Of a stretch of DNA of 6,561 nucleotides, positions 1-5,365 are shown in pieces. Below the pieces are notes generated by a model. That model did no database searches and was not told where the DNA came from. It saw only the letters and a program-made list of their open reading frames with translations. Numbering within the stretch: the first letter of the stretch is position 1; each line of letters begins with the position of its first letter. Both the position numbers and the translations under genes were made by a program. The stretch is from Rhodospirillaceae bacterium (GTDB lineage Bacteria; Pseudomonadota; Alphaproteobacteria; UBA8366; GCA-2717185): contig JABJJH010000218.1 of the NCBI GenBank assembly GCA_018660965.1, positions 1 through 6,561 of the forward strand, written 5' to 3'.

Positions 1-606
1 ATAATATTCGCTGTTGAATTGCCGCAATGGGCTTCGATGTTCCGCAGCGCCTAGTTTTAGGAAATGCCACAACGCGATGGGGTGGCCTGAAACGACATCC
101 CCGTTTTCGGCTCGATAGTACGCCTCATCAAACCAGGGACTGGGATTAAGGCCTGCGGACATTCCCCACATGGCATAGTGCAATAACGGATTCATACCGC
201 TGCTAATTATGGATTCATTTGACTTCAGATAATAGGCCGTGTCGAAATAGGGATTGGGATTGCGTTTTTCAAAAGCGCCTCTGGTCCAGTAATGTTCGAC
301 CGGGTCCTGCCCATCGTCCGCGACGTCCGGATTAATTTCTAGATAATAGTCTTCATCGACCAAAGACCGAATTTCCTCGATGGCATTCGGATAGCGGCCT
401 TCAGCGTTGCCAAACAATAGGAAGTGTCCAAAAGGGCTTGCGCCCGTGCCACCTACATCGGCGTATCGTTCCCGGTAATAGTCCTGATCGAACTCGACCT
501 GTCGACCGTAGCGTTCGACCATTCTCGGCCCATCGCCCTCTCTAATGAAGGTCGCGCGTATCTTCAGCGCAATTTTCTTTAAATAAAATTTAATTTTGGA
601 GTGCAA
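1..606 (-). CDS. FDxxYY-repeat protein, N-terminal part (runs off left edge); possible glycosyltransferase-associated repeat module
   Basis: The frame is open from just after a TGA at 615-613 to the window edge, giving 202 codons if counted from the TTG at 606. A basic stretch (KIKFYLKKIALKIRATFIR) is followed by tandem repeats. The DxxYY core appears at residues 40-44 (DQDYY), 84-88 (DEDYY), 122-126 (DTAYY) and 160-164 (DEAYY), with a fifth degenerate copy, NSEYY, at 198-202; spacing is 44, then 38, 38 and 38. Between cores come HY/HF-xxx-G and R-x-P-N elements, for example HYWTRGAFEKRNPN. Such repeats are known from N-terminal regions of bacterial glycosyltransferases and some secreted or surface proteins, but their function is not settled, and no catalytic domain is visible here. 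The start is uncertain: the frame has no ATG before 522 (residue 29), and neither the TTG at 606 nor that ATG has a good Shine-Dalgarno. The basic segment looks coding, so I keep the longer form. It lies downstream of rfbD on the same strand. Confidence 0.8.
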   Translation of the reverse strand, partial: MHSKIKFYLKKIALKIRATFIREGDGPRMVERYGRQVEFDQDYYRERYADVGGTGASPFGHFLLFGNAEGRYPNAIEEIRSLVDEDYYLEINPDVADDGQDPVEHYWTRGAFEKRNPNPYFDTAYYLKSNESIISSGMNPLLHYAMWGMSAGLNPSPWFDEAYYRAENGDVVSGHPIALWHFLKLGAAEHRSPLRQFNSEYY

Positions 607-725
607 ATTGGGTCAACTGTCATGATATTTTGAGTTTGAAATAAGTATTAGTTTATATACCCGATTCATCCGGTGATGACATAAAATTCATCTAATTTTG
701 AGGCCTGATGCGAACTTGTTTGCCG
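607..725. other. AT-rich intergenic gap between rfbD and the repeat protein
   Basis: This gap of about 119 bases is visibly richer in A and T than the flanking genes. It contains a direct repeat ATTCATC at 664-670 and 686-692, 22 bases apart (about two helix turns). It also contains a short inverted repeat TCATC-CGGT-GATGA at 667-680. No GC-rich stem followed by a T-run is seen, so I do not call a terminator. A 14-codon minus-strand ORF starting with the ATG at 623-621 ends in TAA inside the next gene's frame and has no Shine-Dalgarno, so it is probably not a gene. Confidence 0.5.
652..657 (-). promoter_or_regulatory. possible -10 element for the repeat-protein gene
   Basis: On the minus strand TATAAA sits in an AT-rich run about 46 bases upstream of the TTG at 606. 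No convincing -35 box lies 16-18 bases upstream. The call rests on base composition and on this being the only large gap downstream of the rfb cassette. The repeat-protein gene could equally be read through from rfbD. Confidence 0.2.
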
Positions 726-1607
726 TCAGCCAAGAATTTTAGCAAGAAGGTCACGCCAATTCGGGAATTCCGCATCAAACCGCGTTCTAAATTTTTGCGT
801 ATCCAGGCGGGAATTATGAGGGCGTTTGGCGGGGGTGGGATAATCTTCAGACGGGATTGGGGTCAGAGTCTCTATCGCGAGTGGCATTCCACGGTCCCGC
901 GCCACAGTGAAAATCGCCTCGGCGAATCCATACCAGGAGCAAACTCCGGATGGCGCAATATGATATATCTGCGGTGATTTATCGAAGGCGTCGCGCCAGC
1001 CGTCGCCCCTGTTCCCTATCAGAATATTCGCTGTCATCGCCGCCAGCCATGAGGCCGGCGTCGGCGCACCGATTTGATCGTCCACGATGGACAATGCGGG
1101 CCGTTCAGCGCCAAGCTTGAGCATTGTCGTCAGGAAACACTGTCCTTCGGCGCTATAAACCCAGCTTGTCCGCAGAATCATGGCGGAACCCGAAATTGCG
1201 CAAACCGCGTTGTCGCCAGCCAGCTTGCTCTCGCCGTAAACGCCTAACGGTCCCGTGGGGTCTTCTTCTCGCCAATAATTTTCCCCGGACCCATCGAACA
1301 CATAATCCGTCGAGTAATGGATCATCGGCGCGTCATTTTTTTTCGCCCATGTCGCCAATTCATAGGGCGCGGCTTCGTTCACGGCGAAGGCGGCATCTTT
1401 GTCTGTTTCCGCTTTATCGACCTGTGTGTACGCCGCCGCGTTCACAATCAGGGTGGGTTTATTTTCATTAAGAAAGGGCGCAATGGTCTCGGGGTGCGAA
1501 AGATCCAGTTCGCCCCGCCCAACGACGAGAAGGTCGCCCAATGGGGAAAGTGTGTTCGCCAGCGACCCGCCCAATTGTCCGTTCCGGCCCGTAATCAAGG
1601 CGCGCAT
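726..1607 (-). CDS. rfbD: dTDP-4-dehydrorhamnose reductase (RfbD/RmlD)
   Basis: This enzyme catalyses the last step of dTDP-L-rhamnose synthesis: NAD(P)H-dependent reduction of dTDP-4-dehydro-L-rhamnose in the cytoplasm. The 293-residue protein is a short-chain dehydrogenase of the extended type and of normal length. It opens with the Rossmann glycine motif G7-R-N-G10-Q-L-G13, then has VNAAAYTQVDKAE at 55-67, STDYVFDG at 99-106, the catalytic Y124-G-E-S-K128 and RTSWVY at 146-151. The frame is open further upstream to 1676, but that extension would lie inside rfbC and precede the Rossmann strand. I therefore take the ATG at 1607, four bases after the rfbC stop and preceded by AGGGG at a suitable distance. 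The tight spacing implies co-translation with rfbC. No key residue is missing. Confidence 0.96.
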   Translation of the reverse strand: MRALITGRNGQLGGSLANTLSPLGDLLVVGRGELDLSHPETIAPFLNENKPTLIVNAAAYTQVDKAETDKDAAFAVNEAAPYELATWAKKNDAPMIHYSTDYVFDGSGENYWREEDPTGPLGVYGESKLAGDNAVCAISGSAMILRTSWVYSAEGQCFLTTMLKLGAERPALSIVDDQIGAPTPASWLAAMTANILIGNRGDGWRDAFDKSPQIYHIAPSGVCSWYGFAEAIFTVARDRGMPLAIETLTPIPSEDYPTPAKRPHNSRLDTQKFRTRFDAEFPNWRDLLAKILG

Positions 1608-1611
1608 GGCG

Positions 1612-2166
1612 CTACCCCTGAAACGCGGGCAGGTTTTCCGCATTTTCCAGAAGCGGCGCGGCGCCGTCCCGGTCATTCACGGAAATTTCGTCGAGCGGCC
1701 ATTGAATGCCGATGGCCGGATCATTGTATCTGACGACGCCTTCCGATGCCGGGTCGTAAAAGGACCGCGCGCATTTGTAGAAAAAATCCGCTGTGTCGCT
1801 CAATGTCACAAACCCATGAGCGAAGCCTGGCGGGACCCACAATTGGTGGCGATTTTCGTCATTCAATTCGCACCCGAACCAATTGCCGAACGTCGGGCTG
1901 CCGCGGCGGATATCCACGGCGACGTCGAATACCGCCCCGGCGACAACCATAACCAGTTTTCCTTGTGCGTTCGGTTCCTGAAAATGGAGGCCTCGGAGCG
2001 TGCCTTTACGCGACCGTGACAGATTTTCCTGCGTCCAGGGCCCTTCAATTCCTGCGTCTTCGTATCGTTTTAATTGAAACTGCTCTAGAAAAAAGCCGCG
2101 CTCATCTCGATATACGGCGGGCTCCACAACCAACACACCCGGCAAATCTGTCGGCACGACCTTCAT
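1612..2166 (-). CDS. rfbC: dTDP-4-dehydrorhamnose 3,5-epimerase (RfbC/RmlC)
   Basis: This cupin-fold enzyme performs the third step of dTDP-L-rhamnose synthesis, inverting C3 and C5 of dTDP-4-dehydro-6-deoxy-D-glucose. The 184 residues match the usual family length. Recognisable parts are the N-terminal D21-E-R-G-F-F-LEQF segment, the RGLHFQ motif at 58-63 with the catalytic base H61, K70 in the QGK segment, and PPGFAHGFVTLSD at 112-124. The latter is followed by FFYKC with Y130, the position of the family's active-site tyrosine. The ATG at 2166 is two bases after the rfbA stop and has a GGGG-containing Shine-Dalgarno-like stretch just upstream, inside the end of rfbA. It is a member of the rfbBACD operon. 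Confidence 0.96.
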   Translation of the reverse strand: MKVVPTDLPGVLVVEPAVYRDERGFFLEQFQLKRYEDAGIEGPWTQENLSRSRKGTLRGLHFQEPNAQGKLVMVVAGAVFDVAVDIRRGSPTFGNWFGCELNDENRHQLWVPPGFAHGFVTLSDTADFFYKCARSFYDPASEGVVRYNDPAIGIQWPLDEISVNDRDGAAPLLENAENLPAFQG

Positions 2167-2168
2167 TC

Positions 2169-3047
2169 TTATCCCCGCTCCAAAAGATCAAGCAGATATT
2201 CCCCATACCCGCTTTTGGTCAGGGGCTCCGCCAAGACGCGAAGGGTTTTATTATCGACCCAACCCTTCCGCCATGCGATTTCCTCGACGCAGCCTATTTT
2301 GTAGCCCTGCCTGCGTTCAATCGTCGCGATATAGTTGGTCGCATCCAAAAGCGAATCGTGGGTTCCCGTATCGAACCACGCATAGCCGCGTCCAAGCGTC
2401 TGCACGTTCAAGGCCTGCCGCTTAAGATAGGTTTCATTGACCGACGTTATTTCCAACTCCCCACGCGCCGAGGGTTGGATATTCTTCACGATCTCGACGA
2501 CGTCTTCATCGTAGAAATACAACCCCGTCACCGCCAGCCGTGAGGCCGGGTTGGACGGCTTTTCCACGATGGAAACCGGTTTGTTGTTTTCATCCAGATT
2601 GACGACGCCGTATCGCTCTGGATCCGTCACTTCATAACCAAAGACGCAAGCGCCAGTTTCCTGCTGGTTCGCCGTTTCCAGTTTTTTCGATAGACCGTCG
2701 CCATAGAAAATGTTGTCGCCCAGGATCAGACACGATTTGTCGCCGTCCAGGAAGTCCTCGGCGATCAAAAACGCCTGCGCGATTCCTTCCGGCCGGGGTT
2801 GAACCGCAAAGGAAAAATTAAGACCGATTTGGCCAAGCGGCTTAAAAAGTTCCTGAAAAAGCGGTAAGTCCCTCTGTGTGCTGATCACCATGATGTCCCG
2901 GATGCCCGCGAGCATTAGTACCGACAGTGGGTAGTAAATCATCGGTTTGTCGTAAAGGGGGATGATTTGTTTGCTGATGACGAGGGTGCTTGGATGCAAT
3001 CGCGTTCCCGCGCCGCCCGCCAGAATAATCCCTTTTCGGTTACTCAC
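2169..3047 (-). CDS. rfbA: glucose-1-phosphate thymidylyltransferase (RfbA/RmlA)
   Basis: This enzyme makes dTDP-glucose from dTTP and glucose-1-phosphate, the first and usually feedback-controlled step of the rhamnose pathway. Counting from the GTG at 3047 the protein has 292 residues, which is typical. The nucleotidyltransferase signature GIILAGGAGTRLHPST is at the N-terminus. It is followed by SKQIIPLYDKPMIYYP, QPRPEGIAQAF, LGDNIFYG, VEKPSNP and GYAWFDTGTHDSL. The frame also allows a GTG at 3056, but GAGG then lies directly against that codon. For the GTG at 3047 the same GAGG is eight bases upstream, a good Shine-Dalgarno spacing, and the protein begins MSNRKGIILAGG like its relatives. 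A nine-codon ORF (3073-3044) ends in a TGA overlapping this GTG and may couple translation. The gap to rfbB is 33 bases. Confidence 0.96.
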   Translation of the reverse strand: MSNRKGIILAGGAGTRLHPSTLVISKQIIPLYDKPMIYYPLSVLMLAGIRDIMVISTQRDLPLFQELFKPLGQIGLNFSFAVQPRPEGIAQAFLIAEDFLDGDKSCLILGDNIFYGDGLSKKLETANQQETGACVFGYEVTDPERYGVVNLDENNKPVSIVEKPSNPASRLAVTGLYFYDEDVVEIVKNIQPSARGELEITSVNETYLKRQALNVQTLGRGYAWFDTGTHDSLLDATNYIATIERRQGYKIGCVEEIAWRKGWVDNKTLRVLAEPLTKSGYGEYLLDLLERG

Positions 3048-3073
3048 GATCTCCACCTCATACAGAACGACAT
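3044..3073 (-). other. nine-codon upstream ORF overlapping the rfbA start
   Basis: In the rfbB-rfbA gap a short frame runs from the ATG at 3073 to a TGA at 3046-3044. That TGA shares two bases with the chosen rfbA GTG (3047-3045). Its own start lacks a clear Shine-Dalgarno, although the GAGG used by rfbA lies inside it. It could be a translational coupler or simple chance; the frame is too short to judge from the sequence. Confidence 0.2.
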
Positions 3074-3080
3074 TTCGGGC

Positions 3081-4124
3081 TTAAGAAGCTCCAAGCCCCA
3101 ATCGCGCGCCCGAATAGTTTTTTTCGCGAATTTTTCGCCACCAATCCTCATGCTCCAAATACCAGGTGATGGTTCGTTTGAGCCCCGCTTCAAAGGAAAC
3201 GCTCGGCTTCCATCCAAGCTCACGCTCGATTTTCGATGTATCGACGGCGTATCGGGCGTCGTGGCCGGGACGGTCGTCGACGTAACGGATTAAACTGTCG
3301 TGCGACTCGCCTTTGGCGTCCGGGTGCAGTTCGTCCAGGATCGCGCAAATTGTCTTTACGATCGTCAGATTAGGCAACGTCGAATTCCCACCAATGTTAT
3401 AGGTCTCGCCCAATACGCCCCGCTCGGCGATGAGCATGAGCGCGGCGCAGTGATCTTCGACATGAAGCCAATCCCGCACTTGTTGGCCATCGCCGTAAAC
3501 CGGAAGCGGCTTTCCCTCAAGCCCGTTCAAGGTCATCAGCGGAATCAATTTTTCCGGAAACTGGTACGGACCGTAATTGTTGGAGCAGTTCGTGACGATC
3601 AGGGGCAGCCCGTAGGTCCGGTGATAGGCGCGCACCAAGTGGTCGCCCGATGCTTTCGACGCCGCATAAGGGGAGTTTGGCCGAAACGGGGACTCTTCGT
3701 TAAAAGCCCCGACCGCGCAACTTCCATACACCTCGTCCGTGGAGACCTGCAGCATTCGGAAACCGTCGGGCAAGTTGTCAATGTTTGTGCGAACGGCCTC
3801 CAGCAGATTGAAAACGCCCATGATGTTCGTTTCCATAAATGCAGCCGGACCATCGATTGACCGGTCCACATGGCTTTCCGCGGCGAAATTAATGAACAGG
3901 TTGGGCCGGTGGTCCTTTAGTAGGGCGCCAACAAGGGCGCGATCGCCAATGTCTCCTTGCACAAACCGGTAATTTGGATTCGCATCGGCACCGTGAAGGC
4001 TGTCCAGATTTCCGGCATACGTCAGGGCGTCAAGGTTAATGACCCGCGCGCCCGTCGCAAGCGCATGGTGAACAAAATTAGCGCCAATGAACCCGGCCCC
4101 TCCTGTAACGACAATTAGGCTCAT
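3081..4124 (-). CDS. rfbB: dTDP-glucose 4,6-dehydratase (RfbB/RmlB)
   Basis: This enzyme converts dTDP-glucose to dTDP-4-dehydro-6-deoxy-glucose using tightly bound NAD+, the second step of the pathway. The 347 residues are normal for RmlB. Features are the Rossmann motif GGAGFIG at 8-14, FAAESHVDRSI at 80-90, STDEVYG at 128-134 (with the catalytic D130 and E131) and the Y153-A-A-S-K157 pair. NCSNNYGPYQFPEK starts at 179 and RDWLHVEDH follows further on. The open frame extends to an ATG at 4163, but those 13 extra residues precede the first strand and have no Shine-Dalgarno. The ATG at 4124 has AAGAAA a few bases upstream and gives the family's usual MxxxVTGGAGFIG start. It follows the glycosyltransferase gene by 81 bases and is probably in the same transcript. 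Confidence 0.96.
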   Translation of the reverse strand: MSLIVVTGGAGFIGANFVHHALATGARVINLDALTYAGNLDSLHGADANPNYRFVQGDIGDRALVGALLKDHRPNLFINFAAESHVDRSIDGPAAFMETNIMGVFNLLEAVRTNIDNLPDGFRMLQVSTDEVYGSCAVGAFNEESPFRPNSPYAASKASGDHLVRAYHRTYGLPLIVTNCSNNYGPYQFPEKLIPLMTLNGLEGKPLPVYGDGQQVRDWLHVEDHCAALMLIAERGVLGETYNIGGNSTLPNLTIVKTICAILDELHPDAKGESHDSLIRYVDDRPGHDARYAVDTSKIERELGWKPSVSFEAGLKRTITWYLEHEDWWRKIREKNYSGARLGLGAS

Positions 4125-4205
4125 TGATATTTCTTGCGTTGCCAAACCATCAAGATGGCTCATTCAGTTGAGAAAATCTAGTCCCGCGCGGGCGCCCCAA
4201 GCACG

Positions 4206-5066
4206 TTACTTGGACATGATTTGCCGTAAGAGGTCGGCGACCAAGCCAAGGGCGAAAACAATGATACTGACGAGGAAGGCGCCAACACCGAGCATAAACC
4301 CGGTCGGCAATTGAAAGGCGAGGCCAATGCCCAGGCTGATCAGCGAAATTGCAAGACAGACCAGACTCATCAGGAGAAAAATTTTAATTGGATTATAATA
4401 GATGATCGCTTGAATGATGTACTGCAGTGTTCGTAGCGAATCCTTCCAGAGCCGGACCTTCGTCTCGCCAATGCGATCACTGTATCCAATTGGCATATAA
4501 GCCACATAACGCGCCGTCATCATGTACGCCAGCGTCAAGGATGTCGTAAAACTGAAGGTGTTACAAAGATGTGTCAAATAAGGGGTGACTGTTTTTCGAG
4601 AAAACACGCGCAGCCCGGAATTGACGTCAGGAATTTTTCTTCCAGTTGTCCATTCCGCAAGAAATCTTAATACTTTTCGCATTGGCATTTTAAAAAACGA
4701 CCCGTGATAGTGCTTGCCTTCGCGAGCCCCCACGACCATGTCAAATCCTGTATTAAACATTTCGACAAGCTTGGGCAGTTCTTCAATCGGGTAGGTTCCG
4801 TCGGCGTCGGAAATCACGATTGTGTCGTGCTGCGCCGCCAAGATCCCACTTTTCAAGGCCTGCCCATACCCGGTGTTGTGAGGGTGCCGGATCACACGCG
4901 CACCGGCGTCCTCGGCGCGCGCCGCGGTCTCGTCACTTGACCCATCGTCCACGACTACGATTTCGCAGGGTTCGTCGAAATTTTCTTGAACGACGCGCTT
5001 GGCGCTTTTAACCGCATCGGCCACGGTCGCTTCTTCGTTGAATGCAGGAATAACAAGACTAAGCAT
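4206..5066 (-). CDS. family 2 glycosyltransferase, dolichol-phosphate-mannose-synthase-like, two C-terminal membrane helices
   Basis: This is a GT-A fold glycosyltransferase of 286 residues, probably working at the cytoplasmic face of the inner membrane. Its motifs are SLVIPAFNEE at 3-12, IVVVDDGSSDET at 36-47, HNTGYGQALKSG at 63-74 and the metal and nucleotide-sugar binding SDADGTYPIEELPKL at 86-100. VVGAREG follows at 111-117, DVNSGLRVFSRK at 147-158, and an R198-I-G-E-T-K203 element resembling the RxGxSK motif of this subfamily. Two hydrophobic helices at about 227-250 and 256-280 anchor the C-terminus. Relatives transfer a sugar to polyprenyl phosphate or act in surface-glycan assembly; the actual donor and acceptor cannot be read from sequence. 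The ATG at 5066 has AGGGG nine bases upstream. The start codon overlaps the end of the frame of an asparagine-synthase remnant. GC looks lower than in the flanking amidotransferase gene. Confidence 0.9.
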   Translation of the reverse strand: MLSLVIPAFNEEATVADAVKSAKRVVQENFDEPCEIVVVDDGSSDETAARAEDAGARVIRHPHNTGYGQALKSGILAAQHDTIVISDADGTYPIEELPKLVEMFNTGFDMVVGAREGKHYHGSFFKMPMRKVLRFLAEWTTGRKIPDVNSGLRVFSRKTVTPYLTHLCNTFSFTTSLTLAYMMTARYVAYMPIGYSDRIGETKVRLWKDSLRTLQYIIQAIIYYNPIKIFLLMSLVCLAISLISLGIGLAFQLPTGFMLGVGAFLVSIIVFALGLVADLLRQIMSK

Positions 5067-5329
5067 TCGTAGAAACCCCTATCATTGATCCACCATTTAG
5101 TATTTTAAACATTCTGCAGCAATATCGGATTCGCTTCGCCATGTCCTCGAATTCGCCGCCAAACCAATGCGACACCGGTGCATTGAACCCGCGTTTTCTT
5201 CGGTTCAGGACTCGCTCGGGTAGGGAATTTCGCTGACTCTCCTTGAGTATATTTTATTTCGCAACCCCTTTAGCTTCCAGTTCACCGGTAGAGGCGCCGC
5301 AAATTCGACAAGCCTGTGATCAGAAACGG
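5059..5329 (-). pseudogene. decayed C-terminal remnant of a second asparagine-synthase-like gene
   Basis: The roughly 300-base gap between the amidotransferase and glycosyltransferase genes translates into recognisable asparagine-synthase C-terminal sequence once two frameshifts are allowed. PFL (5329-5321) is followed, after one apparently lost base near 5321, by DHRLVEFAAPLPVNWKLKG and LRNK (to 5253). After a second lost base near 5253 the frame resumes as ILKESQRNSLPERVL and RRKRGFNAPVSHWFGGEF, then EDMAKRI (to about 5128). This matches the family's pattern PFLDHrLveFa...LK...LP..vl.R.K.GF..P...W. The remaining C-terminal part is unrecognisable, and the frame stops at 5061-5059 inside the glycosyltransferase gene. 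The remnant differs from the intact copy just upstream (RPKMGFGVPIGDWL there, RRKRGFNAPVSHWF here), so it is not a recent tandem duplicate. It has no start and the ATP-binding part is missing. It is a fossil, not a working gene. Confidence 0.8.
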
Positions 5330-5365
5330 CGCCAGCGCCTGACTCAGGAACAAAAGCTGTAGCGG

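Noticed and set aside
3..1034. The 12-mer AATATTCGCTGT occurs at 3-14 and at 1023-1034.
   Set aside because: It falls in different reading frames of two unrelated genes with no extended similarity, so it is most likely coincidence.
1399..2019. Long plus-strand open frames opposite rfbD and rfbC (for example 1399-2019), and similar ones opposite rfbA and rfbB.
   Set aside because: They are antisense to well-supported enzymes, show no recognisable domain and look like translations of the reverse strand of GC-rich codons.
1040..2549. An 18-of-19-base match between rfbD (1040-1058) and rfbA (2531-2549), on the same strand and in the same reading frame (PASWLA against PASRLA).
   Set aside because: Both copies lie inside conserved coding sequence, the match does not extend on either side, and the two proteins are unrelated in fold there. 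Chance is the simplest reading.
5101..5125. An AT-rich TTTAAAATAC stretch as a promoter for the glycosyltransferase gene.
   Set aside because: No -35 box sits at a suitable distance, and the stretch lies in the degraded tail of the gene fossil, where AT-rich drift is expected.
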